A stretch of DNA of 64,000 nt. It comes from Flavobacterium lacustre (GTDB lineage: Bacteria; Bacteroidota; Bacteroidia; Flavobacteriales; Flavobacteriaceae). The notes under the pieces were generated by a model. It worked only from the letters and a program-made list of their open reading frames with translations, did not search any database and had not been told where the DNA came from. The DNA is taken from positions 2,418,001 through 2,482,000 of the forward strand of contig NZ_CP114882.2 of assembly GCF_027474525.2 (NCBI RefSeq). Direction: 5' to 3'. Each line of letters opens with the position of its first letter. Within the stretch, counting starts at the first letter, position 1. Below, piece after piece: positions 17,439 to 28,373 of the stretch. The position numbers were made by a program, and so were the translations under genes.

Positions 17439-19376
17439 ATGAAAAGTGCTTTAGAAATTAAACCTGACATTAGCTATAAAAGTGCCGGTAAATTTGAAGA
17501 AACCAGATATGAAAAAATTCATAACGAAATCTTCAAAAACTCAATTGAAGCGTCCGTTATCGTCGCTCAGGAAATAGCACAATTAATCAAAAGCAAGCAA
17601 GCGGAAAATAAACCGTGTGTGCTTGGTTTGGCAACCGGTTCTTCACCCATAAAAGTATATGACGAATTAGTTCGAATGCATAAAGAGGAGGGACTAAGTT
17701 TTAGTAATGTAATCACATTTAATTTGGATGAATATTATCCAATGAACAAGGAGAATAAACAAAGCTATCATTATTTCATGCACGAACATTTGTTCAATCA
17801 TATTGATATAAAACCGGAGAATATCAATATTCCCGACGGAACTATAGCTCTCGATCATTTGTATCAATATTGTATTGATTATGAAATGAATATTAAAAAA
17901 TCGGGTGGACTTGATTTTCAATTATTGGGAATTGGTCGTACAGGCCACGTAGGTTTTAATGAACCTGGTTCACACGTTAATTCAGGAACTCGCATTATTA
18001 CCTTAGATCACATCACAAGAGTCGATGCATCATCCGATTTTAATGGTATTGATAATGTTCCAAAAAGAGCAATTACCATGGGTGTTTCAACAATTCTTAG
18101 ATCTAAGAGAATTGTTTTGATGGCTTGGGGCCAAAATAAAGCTGATATTATCAAAAGAACTATTCAAGGTGAAATCAGTTCTGAAGTTCCGGCTACATTT
18201 TTACAAAATCATACCAATGCAACTTTTGTTTTAGATCAATCTGCCGCTTCTGAATTGACACGATTCAAAACACCTTGGTTAGTAGGAGAATGCATTTGGA
18301 ATCAGGAATTAAAAAGTAAAGCTATAGTTTGGTTGTGTCAAAGCACCAATCAATCTATATTGAAATTAACAGACAGAGATTACAATAATAACGGAATGTC
18401 TGATTTGTTGGCGCTGGAAGGTTCTGCGTATGATTTGAATATAAACATGTTCAATGTTTTGCAACATACCATCACAGGATGGCCGGGAGGAAAACCGAAC
18501 ACCGATGATTCCTTTAGACCTGAAAGAGCAAATCCGGCGAAGAAAAGAGTTATTCTTTTTAGTCCGCATCCAGATGATGATGTGATTTCTATGGGAGGAA
18601 CTTTTTCAAAATTGATAAAACAAGGTCATGATGTTCATGTGGTGTACCAAACTTCCGGAAATATTGCAGTAACCGATGACGAAGCTTTAAAATTCGCTGA
18701 AGTATGTAATGATTTCGTAGGAGAGGATAACAGCAAAATTAATTTTCAGGAAATAATTGATTTTTTGAATAACAAAACAGAAACACAAGTTGACTCCCTG
18801 GAAGTTCGAAAATTAAAAGGACTTATCAGAAGAAGAGAATCCTATGCCGCTACCCGTTACATAGGGCTAAAAGATACGAATATTCATTTTCTGGACATGC
18901 CATTTTATGAAACCGGACAAGTAAAGAAAAATCCAATTGGAGCAGAAGATATCGAAATTGTTAAAGATATTATTGCAAAAATAAAACCACATCAAGTTTT
19001 CGCAGCTGGTGATTTAGCAGATCCACATGGTACTCATGAAGTATGTTTGAATGCTGTTTTTGCTGCTTTGAGAGCGCTAAAATCTCAACCTTACATGAAC
19101 GATTGTTGGTTGTGGTTGTATCGTGGAGCTTGGCATGAGTGGGATATTCATGAAATTGATATGGCTGTTCCGTTGAGCCCTGATGAGGTTTTACTAAAAA
19201 GACATGCCATTTTATACCATCAATCCCAAAAAGACAGAGTAATGTTTCAAGGCAACGATTCTAGAGAATTTTGGGTAAGAGCCGAAGATCGTAATAAAAA
19301 CACCGCAAAATTGTATGATGATTTGGGATTAGCGGAATACGAAGCTATAGAAGCTTTTAAACGATTTGATTACTAA
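17439..19376 (+). CDS. nagB: Glucosamine-6-phosphate deaminase fused to a PIG-L family deacetylase domain
   Basis: 645-residue two-domain protein. The N-terminal domain (about 20-300) is NagB: GLATGSSPIKVYDEL phosphate loop, NLDEYYPM with catalytic Asp, and LGIGRTGHVGFNEPG near 163-177. It would convert glucosamine-6-P to fructose-6-P and ammonia. The C-terminal domain (about 365-645) is PIG-L/LmbE-like, with the zinc-binding SPHPDDDVISMGG near 375 and AGDLADPHGTHE carrying another metal His; members deacetylate GlcNAc compounds. The fusion is known in Bacteroidetes and suggests coupled deacetylation and deamination. A GH20 hexosaminidase follows after 99 bases; a LytTR-like operator lies upstream. 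Confidence 0.93.
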   Translation: MKSALEIKPDISYKSAGKFEETRYEKIHNEIFKNSIEASVIVAQEIAQLIKSKQAENKPCVLGLATGSSPIKVYDELVRMHKEEGLSFSNVITFNLDEYYPMNKENKQSYHYFMHEHLFNHIDIKPENINIPDGTIALDHLYQYCIDYEMNIKKSGGLDFQLLGIGRTGHVGFNEPGSHVNSGTRIITLDHITRVDASSDFNGIDNVPKRAITMGVSTILRSKRIVLMAWGQNKADIIKRTIQGEISSEVPATFLQNHTNATFVLDQSAASELTRFKTPWLVGECIWNQELKSKAIVWLCQSTNQSILKLTDRDYNNNGMSDLLALEGSAYDLNINMFNVLQHTITGWPGGKPNTDDSFRPERANPAKKRVILFSPHPDDDVISMGGTFSKLIKQGHDVHVVYQTSGNIAVTDDEALKFAEVCNDFVGEDNSKINFQEIIDFLNNKTETQVDSLEVRKLKGLIRRRESYAATRYIGLKDTNIHFLDMPFYETGQVKKNPIGAEDIEIVKDIIAKIKPHQVFAAGDLADPHGTHEVCLNAVFAALRALKSQPYMNDCWLWLYRGAWHEWDIHEIDMAVPLSPDEVLLKRHAILYHQSQKDRVMFQGNDSREFWVRAEDRNKNTAKLYDDLGLAEYEAIEAFKRFDY

Positions 19377-19475
19377 AAAAAAAACTATTTGTAATTACTT
19401 TTTTTTCATTGACATAAATCAAAAACCATTTTTTTGACTTGTTAAAATCGGTTTAATTTTCTAATCAAAATACTT

Positions 19476-21542
19476 ATGAAATACATTTTAATTCTTTTAT
19501 TTTCTGGCTTTGTAGCCAATGCCCAAATAAAAACAACCTCATTAGATTTGATGCCCTGGCCGCAAAAGATAGAGATGAAATCGGGTACTTTTACTTTAGA
19601 TAAAAATTTTAAAGTAAACATAAAAGGACAACCTGATGCCAGAATTTTTCAAGCTGCAACTCATTTTCTTCGAAGATTAGACGGGAGAACGGGATTGTTT
19701 TTAGAACAAGGATTTGTTACGAAAGAAAATGAATTTCCCACTGCTTCCTTACAAATAAATTGTGCCAAAGCAGGAAAAACAGGATTGTATGAAGACGAAA
19801 GTTATCAATTAGAAATTCAGTCTACAGGTATAACAATCAACGCTACATCAGATTTGGGGGCAATTCATGCCTTAGAAACAGTATTACAATTGTTGCAAAA
19901 CAACGCGAGTTCTTTTTATTTTCCGATGGTTAGTATTACTGATTTTCCCAGATTTACTTGGAGAGGTTTGATGATAGATGCCGCAAGACATTTTCAGCCG
20001 GTTGATGTTATCAAAAGAAATCTTGATGCAATGGCTGCTGTTAAAATGAATGTTTTTCATTGGCATTTGGTTGATGATCAAGGATGGAGAATTGAAATGA
20101 AAAAACACCCAAGATTTACAGAATTAGCTTCGGATGGGGATTATTATACACAAGAAGAAATTAAAGACATTGTAAAATATGCCGACCAAAGAGGAATTAT
20201 GGTGATTCCTGAAATTGATGTTCCTGGTCATGCTACGGCAATACTCACTGCTTATCCAGAAATAGGAAGTAAAGTGGTGAATTCAAATGCAAATTTTTTA
20301 GAAAATAAAACGCAGACTTCAACGATAGCTCCCTATTCTTTAGAGCGAAATTCAGGGATTTTTACACCAACTATAGATCCATCAAATCCCAGAACATATG
20401 AGCTGTTGAGTGAAATTTTTGATGAGGTTTGTCCGCTTTTTTCGGGAAAATATTTCCATATTGGAGGAGACGAAAATGAGGGGAAAGATTGGGATGCTAA
20501 TCCTAAAATACAGGCGTTCATGAAAAAGAATAAATTGGCAAACAATCATGAATTGCAAACGTATTTCACGATGCAATTAATCCCGATGCTTAAAAAACAT
20601 CAAAAGGAATTAATGGGTTGGGAAGAAATCATGACAAAAAACATGTCGAAAGAGGCTGTGATTCATTCTTGGAGAGGTCCTAATGAAGGGCTTTTGTCCG
20701 GACAATCATTAGTAATTGCAGCAAAGAGCGGTTATAAAACTGTTTTGTCAAACGGTTATTATATTGATTTGATGCAAAGTGTAGCAGATCATTATTTAAA
20801 TGATCCAATTGCTAAAAATATAGCGTTGACCAGTGAAGAAAGAGCAAGAATTTTGGGAGGTGAAGCTGTAATGTGGAGCGAGCTTGTAACACCGTTGACT
20901 ATTGATTCCAGGATTTGGCCAAGAACTGCAGCAATTGCCGAAAGATTATGGTCAGATGCTGCAATTACTGATTTGAGCAGCTTGCGCAAAAGGTTAAAAA
21001 CCATTTCTTTTAGATTAGAAGAATTGGGGATTACTCATTTGAAGAACAAAGATGTAATTTTAAGAAACATCAGTAACAATCAAAAAACAGAAGCTTTAGA
21101 AGATTTTTCAAAGATTTGTGAACCACTGAAAATATATACCAGAAATAGCGAAGGAACAGAATATAAGGTGTATTCGCCGTTGACTTTATTTGCGGATGTT
21201 TGTACCCCGGATGCGGAAGATGCAGTAGCTTTTGAGGTAGCTGTCAATCAATATTTAGAAAATAAAAGCCCTGAGAATCAAAACAGAGTTACTGATTTTC
21301 TCAAAAAATGGATTGAAATTAACTCTAAACTGATAGCGTTAAGTTCTAACGCTCCTTTGATTCAGCCTATTTTACCTTTGTCAAAAAACATAAGTGAAGC
21401 ATCGCAGCAACTTCTATTGAAAATAGAAAAAAAACAAGCCGTAAATACTGCGATTTTGAGCGATTTAATAGAACAATGCAATTCAAAAAAGTATGCCGAT
21501 GTAGAATTGGCCGTTTACAGCAGTTTGATAAAATTACTATAA
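19476..21542 (+). CDS. Beta-N-acetylhexosaminidase, GH20
   Basis: 688-residue secreted enzyme. Signal sequence 1-16 (cleavage near ANAQ), GH20b N-terminal domain (about 20-160), catalytic TIM barrel (about 165-510) starting FPRFTWRGLMIDAARHFQP, with the catalytic Asp-Glu pair in HIGGDE near residue 330, VIPEIDVPGHA and the WRGPNEG substrate loop. The last 150 residues form a less conserved C-terminal extension. It releases terminal GlcNAc or GalNAc, for example from chitin oligomers or glycans, by substrate-assisted retaining catalysis. It follows the NagB fusion, so freed amino sugars could feed directly into that pathway. Confidence 0.94.
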   Translation: MKYILILLFSGFVANAQIKTTSLDLMPWPQKIEMKSGTFTLDKNFKVNIKGQPDARIFQAATHFLRRLDGRTGLFLEQGFVTKENEFPTASLQINCAKAGKTGLYEDESYQLEIQSTGITINATSDLGAIHALETVLQLLQNNASSFYFPMVSITDFPRFTWRGLMIDAARHFQPVDVIKRNLDAMAAVKMNVFHWHLVDDQGWRIEMKKHPRFTELASDGDYYTQEEIKDIVKYADQRGIMVIPEIDVPGHATAILTAYPEIGSKVVNSNANFLENKTQTSTIAPYSLERNSGIFTPTIDPSNPRTYELLSEIFDEVCPLFSGKYFHIGGDENEGKDWDANPKIQAFMKKNKLANNHELQTYFTMQLIPMLKKHQKELMGWEEIMTKNMSKEAVIHSWRGPNEGLLSGQSLVIAAKSGYKTVLSNGYYIDLMQSVADHYLNDPIAKNIALTSEERARILGGEAVMWSELVTPLTIDSRIWPRTAAIAERLWSDAAITDLSSLRKRLKTISFRLEELGITHLKNKDVILRNISNNQKTEALEDFSKICEPLKIYTRNSEGTEYKVYSPLTLFADVCTPDAEDAVAFEVAVNQYLENKSPENQNRVTDFLKKWIEINSKLIALSSNAPLIQPILPLSKNISEASQQLLLKIEKKQAVNTAILSDLIEQCNSKKYADVELAVYSSLIKLL

Positions 21543-21552
21543 AGAAGAAACA

Positions 21553-21622
21553 ATTCTAAATAAAATAAGGATTGGTAAAATTGAGTTTGGTTATTTATAT
21601 TTTGCCTTATTTTATTTAGAAT
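21553..21622 (+). repeat. 18-bp perfect inverted repeat after the hexosaminidase gene
   Basis: 21553-21570 pairs with 21605-21622 without mismatch, with a 34-base loop. It is AT-rich and begins 11 bases after the stop codon of the hexosaminidase gene. It probably forms an mRNA-end hairpin; the T-tailed terminator lies further on. Confidence 0.5.
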
Positions 21623-21680
21623 AAATAGTAGCTTCTTTTTAATTTTTTAAATAGGTTTTTTAAAGAAGATGATATTCTAA

Positions 21681-21707
21681 ACCTGACATTTTTGTCAGGT
21701 TTTTTTA
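21681..21707 (+). terminator. Rho-independent terminator
   Basis: ACCTGACA/TGTCAGGT stem (21681-21688 with 21693-21700), TTTT loop, seven to eight T after. Likely end of the nagB-hexosaminidase transcript. Confidence 0.85.
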
Positions 21708-21769
21708 TGGAATTTAATCAAAGACTTGTCAAACTAAATTTCGATAAATGTCTTCTTTTTGATTTATAA

Positions 21770-23437
<1,668 letters not shown>

Positions 23438-23455
23438 ATAAAAATATTTTTTTTT

Positions 23456-23487
23456 AAATCCCATTATTTACTAATGGGATTTTTTAT
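23456..23487. terminator. Bidirectional Rho-independent terminator
   Basis: 11-bp stem AAATCCCATTA/TAATGGGATTT (23456-23466 with 23472-23482), five-base loop, T run after. It is shared by the ABC-F gene and the small convergent lipoprotein gene. Confidence 0.88.
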
Positions 23488-23492
23488 TTTTT

Positions 23493-23666
23493 CTATTTTT
23501 TGCCAAACAGTTTGCTAATCACAAAAAGGATTACTGCCAATACTATTACTACCAATGCAATTCCAAAACCCATACCAGCTTTAAAAATACCTCCAATAAC
23601 TTCGCAGCTCGTGAACGATACAATCATTACAAATGCAACGATTAATTTGATTAATTTGTTTCCCAT
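23493..23666 (-). CDS. Small lipoprotein with a second membrane helix
   Basis: 57-residue frame, ATG 23666 to TAG 23493-23495. Residues 5-20 form a lipoprotein signal with VSFTSC (Cys 21); residues about 34-51 form a second strongly hydrophobic helix (GIALVVIVLAVILFVI), and the tail is basic (SKLFGKK). This gives a 37-residue mature lipoprotein that probably spans or dips into the membrane. Support: signal logic, a stop just before a bidirectional terminator, and no competing frame. Similar very small lipoproteins are common in flavobacteria as I recall; the function is unknown. Confidence 0.7.
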   Translation of the reverse strand: MGNKLIKLIVAFVMIVSFTSCEVIGGIFKAGMGFGIALVVIVLAVILFVISKLFGKK

Positions 23667-23837
23667 GATTTTTTTGTATTAAATGAAATTCAACAGATTA
23701 GTTTCGTATAAAAGTATCTCATTTTAAAAGTTGAATAGTTACATAATTCGTGTAAAAACTTCTATTATTCCTTTTTTAAATTATTAAAATAGGGCTCAAA
23801 AACAGGATTTTATAGCATGAATTTTAATATAAAAAAT

Positions 23838-23845
23838 TACTTTTG
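23838..23845 (+). promoter_or_regulatory. -7 element of the first DUF418 copy
   Basis: TACTTTTG, 25 bases before ATG 23871; it indicates that the broken copy may still be transcribed. Confidence 0.5.
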
Positions 23846-23870
23846 ATTTCAAATAGAAATTTTAATTCAT

Positions 23871-25055
23871 ATGCCAAATAATTCTTTTAATTTAAAAGCA
23901 CCTAGGATAGAAGTTGTTGATGCTTTGCGCGGTTTTGCCATTATGTCGATTATGTTACTTCATAATATTGAACATTTTGATTACTATTTTTTTCCGGAAT
24001 TCTTCCCGGATTGGTTGAAAGCATTGGACAAAATAATCTGGGATACTTTGTTTTTTTTATTTGGAGGAAAATCGTATGCTATTTTTGCATTGCTTTTTGG
24101 ATTTAGTTTTTATATTCAAAATAACAATCAAGAACAAAAAGGGAAAGATTTCAGAGTACGTTTTTTTTGGCGATTGATACTGTTGTTTGGTTTTGGTTTT
24201 GTGAATACTCTTTTTTACTAAGGCGACATATTGATGCTTTATGCAGTACTCGGACTCACATTAATTCCGGTAGTAAATTGGAGTAATAAAGCTGTTTTTA
24301 GTATGGCTGTGATCTTGATGTTGCAACCTTTAGAATGGACTAAATATGTTTATATTTTGTTTCATCCGGATTATATTCCTGCGCCAAATACCTCTGATTT
24401 TTATTTTGGTAAAATGGGACTTTATCTGAACAGTAATTCTTTTATAGATTACGCTATCGGAAACTTGCAAATTGGGAAAATGGCTGCCATGTTTTGGTCT
24501 TGGGAAAACGGAAGATTTTTTCAGGCACCAGCTTTGTTTATGTTAGGAATGTTAGTTGGTCGAAAACAACTTTTTGTTATCAATACAGCAACATCCCGTT
24601 TTTGGAAAAAAGTATTCTTGTATTCAATCCTTTTATTTGTCCCTTTATTTATATTAAAAACACATCTACCGGATATTATTTCCAGAAAAGCAGAACTAGA
24701 CCGACTTTCTGTTATCATTACTTCTTGGTCGAATGTTGCTTTTATGGCAGTTTTAGTTTCTTCATTTGTACAGTTATATCAAAAAATGAAGCTGAACAGA
24801 TTGCTTTCTAAGTTGGTTCCTTTTGGCAAAATGAGTTTGACTAATTATATCATGCAATCTGTTATAGGCGCTTTTATATATTATCAATATGGGTTAGGGT
24901 TGTTTAAGTACACAGGAGCAACGTATTGTTTACTTATAGGAATCAGTTTGTTTATTTTACAATTATTATTTTGTACATGGTGGCTAAAAACCCATAAACA
25001 AGGTCCTTTGGAGTCAATTTGGCATAAAGCAACTTGGTTTTCATTTCGCAAATAA
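23871..25055 (+). pseudogene. DUF418 membrane protein, first tandem copy, interrupted by an in-frame TAA
   Basis: Same length (1185 bp) and same frame throughout as the intact copy at 25231-26415, but codon 117 is TAA (24219-24221) where the other copy has CAA (25579-25581), a single C to T change. Both halves otherwise read well: the N-terminal part has RIEVVDALRGFAIMSIMLLHN and the C-terminal part has FGKMSLTNYIMQS and the WWLKTHKQGPLE segment of the DUF418 domain. Many hydrophobic helices are predicted. No other damage was seen, so the stop is recent, a sequencing error, or tolerated; a restart at ATG 24234 could give a C-terminal piece. Confidence 0.85.
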
Positions 25056-25090
25056 TTATGCATTACACATGTAATTGTTTAAAAATGAGA

Positions 25091-25122
25091 AAGTCTCAAC
25101 TTCAGGTTTGGGGCTTTTTTTT
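25091..25122 (+). terminator. Rho-independent terminator
   Basis: Nine-bp stem with GU pairs (25091-25099 AAGTCTCAA with 25108-25116 TTGGGGCTT), eight-base loop, followed by T residues. It separates the two DUF418 copies into different transcripts. Confidence 0.7.
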
Positions 25123-25185
25123 CGTCTAAAGGGGCGCTGATGGATTTAATTATTTTATAAAATTAGATTTTCTTCAAAAAAAAAT

Positions 25186-25193
25186 TATATTTG
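25186..25193 (+). promoter_or_regulatory. -7 element of the intact DUF418 gene
   Basis: TATATTTG, 37 bases before ATG 25231; no TTG at the normal distance. Confidence 0.5.
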
Positions 25194-25230
25194 AAATTCG
25201 CTAAGTTTAAATTTATACCAATTTTAAAAA

Positions 25231-26415
25231 ATGACCAACAGTACTTTCAGTTTAAAAAATCCTAGAATAGAAGTTGTTGATGCCTTGAGAGGTTTCGCTA
25301 TTATGTCAATAATGTTACTTCATAATGTAGAACATTTTGAATATTATCATTTGCCGGAATCCTTTCCGGATTGGCTTGTAGCTCTTGATAAAATAGTTTG
25401 GGATAGTTTGTTTTTTCTTTTTGGAGGAAAATCGTATGCTATTTTTGCCCTTCTTTTTGGATTTAGTTTTTACATTCAAAATGATAATCAAGTAAAGAAA
25501 GGAAATGATTTCAGGGTCCGATTTTTTTGGAGAATGATGCTATTGTTAGTTTTTGGTATGATTAACACTGCTTTTTACCAAGGGGATATTCTAACTTTAT
25601 ATGCCTTTTTGGGACTTATATTAATTCCGGTGGTGAACTGGAGCAACAAAGCTGTTTTTATAACTGCGGTTATTTTGATGTTACAACCTTTGGAATGGGC
25701 AAGATGCATCTATTATGCTTTAAATCCGGATTATGTGGCTCCGCCAAATTTATCTAATGCTTATTATGAAAGTATAGGGAATTTTATGAAAAACGGTTCT
25801 TTTATGGATTATGTAATTGGGAATTTGACATTAGGAAAAATTGCTTCATTATTGTGGTCTTGGGAAAACGGACGATTTTTTCAAGCTCCAGCTTTATTTA
25901 TGTTAGGAATGTTGCTGGGCAGAAAACAAATGTTTACCACAACGGTTGAAAATATCCAGTTTTGGAAAAAGGTTTTGCGTTATGCTATTGTTTTATTTGT
26001 TCCCTTGTATTTATTAAAAACATATATTGCAACGCTTGTAACGAGAGTAACGATGTCTAATAAACTGTCGGTTATTTTTTCTTCTTGGTCAAATTTTGCC
26101 TTTATGTGTGTTATTGTTTCGGTTTTTGTACTCTTGTATCAAAAAGAATCAGTTGTGGGAACCCTTGCTAAGTTGATTCCATTTGGAAAAATGAGTTTGA
26201 CCAATTATATCATGCAATCTATGATTGGTTCGTTTATATATTACCGTTACGGACTGGGACTTTTTGAATATACCGGCGCAACATATTGCTTGTTAATAGG
26301 TATTGTTTTGTTTTTTATCCAATTGTCTTTTTGTACGTGGTGGCTTAAAACCCATAAACAAGGGCCATTAGAATATATTTGGCACAAAGCAACTTGGATT
26401 TCTTTTGGTAAATAA
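25231..26415 (+). CDS. DUF418 domain-containing membrane protein
   Basis: 394-residue polytopic inner-membrane protein, about eight to ten helices. The N terminus (IEVVDALRGFAIMSIMLLHN) has the DxLRGxAxxxI pattern shared by DUF418 and acyltransferase-like families. The C-terminal DUF418 domain includes LIPFGKMSLTNYIMQSMIGS, YRYGLGLFEY and a final WWLKTHKQGPLEYIWHKATW. The pattern resembles proteins thought to move acyl groups across membranes, but no activity is established for DUF418. It is the intact member of a tandem duplication and has its own promoter. Confidence 0.88.
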   Translation: MTNSTFSLKNPRIEVVDALRGFAIMSIMLLHNVEHFEYYHLPESFPDWLVALDKIVWDSLFFLFGGKSYAIFALLFGFSFYIQNDNQVKKGNDFRVRFFWRMMLLLVFGMINTAFYQGDILTLYAFLGLILIPVVNWSNKAVFITAVILMLQPLEWARCIYYALNPDYVAPPNLSNAYYESIGNFMKNGSFMDYVIGNLTLGKIASLLWSWENGRFFQAPALFMLGMLLGRKQMFTTTVENIQFWKKVLRYAIVLFVPLYLLKTYIATLVTRVTMSNKLSVIFSSWSNFAFMCVIVSVFVLLYQKESVVGTLAKLIPFGKMSLTNYIMQSMIGSFIYYRYGLGLFEYTGATYCLLIGIVLFFIQLSFCTWWLKTHKQGPLEYIWHKATWISFGK

Positions 26416-26466
26416 TAAATAATAGTTCTATTCTGAATTATTAATAAATCATTAAATCGGAATTTG

Positions 26467-26474
26467 TATATTTG
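26467..26474 (+). promoter_or_regulatory. -7 element of the pyrR operon
   Basis: TATATTTG, 22 bases before ATG 26497. The longer open frame starting at 26464 would begin before it, so ATG 26497 is preferred. Confidence 0.6.
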
Positions 26475-26496
26475 CTCAACCAAACAAAATCGTATT

Positions 26497-27042
26497 ATGA
26501 ATCAAAAAGTATTGCTCACTTCTAAGGAAGTCAATATCATTCTGCACCGTTTGGCTTGTCAGTTAATTGAAAAACATCTAGATTTTTCGGATACGATATT
26601 AATAGGGATTCAGCCAAGAGGAACTTTTTTAGCAGAGCGTTTAAAAGATTTGTTAGAAAAGGAATATCAGGTGCCTAATATAGCTTTAGGGTATTTGGAT
26701 ATTACTTTTTTCAGGGATGATTTTCGTAGAACTAACAAGCCTTTAGAAGCAAATAAAACCCAGATTAACTTTTTAGTTGAGAATAAGAAAGTCATTTTTA
26801 TTGATGATGTTTTATATACAGGACGCAGTATTCGTTCAGCTTTAACGGCAATACAATCTTTTGGAAGACCTTCCGGGATTGAACTTTTAACCTTAATAGA
26901 CCGTCGATTTAGCCGTGATTTGCCTATTCAACCAGATTACAGAGGGCGTCAGGTAGATGCAATTAATGGCGAAAAAGTAAAGGTATGCTGGAAAGAACAA
27001 GACGGTGAAGATGGTGTTTTTTTAATCAATAATAATCAATAA
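26497..27042 (+). CDS. pyrR: Bifunctional pyrimidine operon regulator / uracil phosphoribosyltransferase PyrR
   Basis: 181-residue type I phosphoribosyltransferase. PRPP-binding loop VIFIDDVLYTGRSIRSAL and the flexible loop LDITFFRDDFRR are typical of PyrR, as is PIQPDYRGRQVDAI near the C terminus. PyrR can make UMP from uracil and, in many Gram-positives, binds pyr mRNA to cause attenuation; no attenuator-like hairpin pair was seen before this gene, so regulation by RNA binding is unproven here. It is followed after 8 bases by pyrB, so the two pyrimidine genes form one unit. Confidence 0.94.
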   Translation: MNQKVLLTSKEVNIILHRLACQLIEKHLDFSDTILIGIQPRGTFLAERLKDLLEKEYQVPNIALGYLDITFFRDDFRRTNKPLEANKTQINFLVENKKVIFIDDVLYTGRSIRSALTAIQSFGRPSGIELLTLIDRRFSRDLPIQPDYRGRQVDAINGEKVKVCWKEQDGEDGVFLINNNQ

Positions 27043-27050
27043 AAATAGAA

Positions 27051-27977
27051 ATGAGCGAACTAAGCGTAAATCATTTATTAGGAATAAAATATATCAACAA
27101 TAAAGATATTGACCTTATTTTTGAAACAGCCGATCATTTTAAAGAAGTTATCAATAGACCCATAAAAAAAGTCCCATCCCTACGGGATATTACCATTGCC
27201 AATATTTTTTTTGAAAACAGTACCCGAACAAAACTTTCTTTTGAGTTAGCACAAAAAAGGTTATCAGCAGATGTTATCAGTTTTTCAGCGGCTCAGTCTT
27301 CTGTGAAAAAAGGAGAAACACTTATAGATACTGTCAATAATATCCTTTCGATGAAAGTTGATATGGTCGTAATGCGCCATTCAAATCCCGGAGCTGCTTA
27401 CTTTTTGTCAAAAAATGTAAAAGCAAGTATCGTAAATGCAGGCGATGGAGCGCATGAACATCCTACACAAGCTTTATTGGACAGTTATTCAATTAGAGAA
27501 AAATTAGGTGATGTGGCGGGTAAAAAAGTGGTTATTGTTGGTGATATTCTGCATTCAAGAGTGGCTTTGTCTAATATTTATGCCTTACAAATGCAAGGTG
27601 CAGAAGTTAAGGTTTGTGGTCCTAATACATTAATTCCAAGGTATATTGAATCGCTCGGTGTTACAGTTGAACCTAATTTAAGAAAAGCGCTTGAATGGTG
27701 TGATGTGGCTAATATGTTGCGTGTGCAAAACGAAAGAATGGATGTGAATTTTTTCCCTTCTACCAGAGAATATGCTCAACAATATGGAGTAGATAAAAAC
27801 CTTTTGGATTCCCTTAATAAAGAAATTGTAATTATGCACCCAGGCCCCATTAATCGTGGAGTTGAAATTACCAGTGATGTTGCAGATTCACAACAATCTG
27901 TAATTTTAAATCAAGTAGAAAATGGTGTTGCGATACGAATGGCAGTTATCTATCTTTTGGCTTCAAAAATTCAGTAG
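27051..27977 (+). CDS. pyrB: Aspartate carbamoyltransferase catalytic chain
   Basis: 308-residue enzyme joining carbamoyl phosphate and aspartate, the second step of pyrimidine synthesis. Carbamoyl-phosphate loop STRTKLSFELA, HEHPTQALLD, KVVIVGDILHSRVALSN and MLRVQNERM (aspartate side) are all present, and the family length (about 305-310) fits. It lies 8 bases after pyrR and 53 bases before the next small gene. No regulatory chain gene (pyrI) is seen nearby, so the enzyme may be of the unregulated trimer type or pyrI lies elsewhere. Confidence 0.96.
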   Translation: MSELSVNHLLGIKYINNKDIDLIFETADHFKEVINRPIKKVPSLRDITIANIFFENSTRTKLSFELAQKRLSADVISFSAAQSSVKKGETLIDTVNNILSMKVDMVVMRHSNPGAAYFLSKNVKASIVNAGDGAHEHPTQALLDSYSIREKLGDVAGKKVVIVGDILHSRVALSNIYALQMQGAEVKVCGPNTLIPRYIESLGVTVEPNLRKALEWCDVANMLRVQNERMDVNFFPSTREYAQQYGVDKNLLDSLNKEIVIMHPGPINRGVEITSDVADSQQSVILNQVENGVAIRMAVIYLLASKIQ

Positions 27978-28030
27978 TTTGAGAGAAAGGTGGTAACTTA
28001 GCTTATCCGTAAATTAGAAATCTAAAAAAG

Positions 28031-28363
28031 ATGAAAGTAGATCAAAAAGGCCACACGATTACAATTAAAGACACACAAGGTGATCTTTCTTCTTTTTTGA
28101 CGAAAGTCACCAGCCAATTTAAAACATTCGAAAGCCATAATATAATTATAGATTTGTTGCATTATAATAACTTGTCTATTGACCAGATTAAGTTGTTTTT
28201 GCCATTATCTAAACAGCATAAAAAAAATAAAAAATCATTTATTATTGTTGCTTCCGATTTTGATTACAATGCAGTTCCTGCTAAATTAATTGTTGTTCCT
28301 TCAGTATTAGAAGCCCACGATATTATTGATATGGAAGAGATTGAAAGAGACTTGGGATTTTAA
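28031..28363 (+). CDS. Hypothetical protein, possibly STAS-like
   Basis: 110 residues, soluble. Alternating strands and helices (GHTITIKDTQGD, then HNIIIDLLHYNN, SFIIVASDFDY, KLIVVPSVLEAHDIIDMEEIERDLGF) recall a small alpha/beta fold such as STAS, but no diagnostic motif is present. It lies within the pyrR-pyrB-rnz-pdxH string and upstream of rnz, a position I recall as common in flavobacteria, where it is sometimes loosely labelled with rnz. No catalytic residues can be proposed. Confidence 0.65.
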   Translation: MKVDQKGHTITIKDTQGDLSSFLTKVTSQFKTFESHNIIIDLLHYNNLSIDQIKLFLPLSKQHKKNKKSFIIVASDFDYNAVPAKLIVVPSVLEAHDIIDMEEIERDLGF

Positions 28364-28373
28364 ACCTAAATAC

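Noticed and set aside
24231-25055. Second half of the broken DUF418 copy as a separate gene
   Set aside because: It is in the same frame as the first half and equal in length to the matching part of the intact paralogue; only one stop codon divides them.
25056-25230. Insertion sequence between the DUF418 copies
   Set aside because: No transposase frame, no terminal inverted repeats and no target duplication; only a terminator and a promoter.
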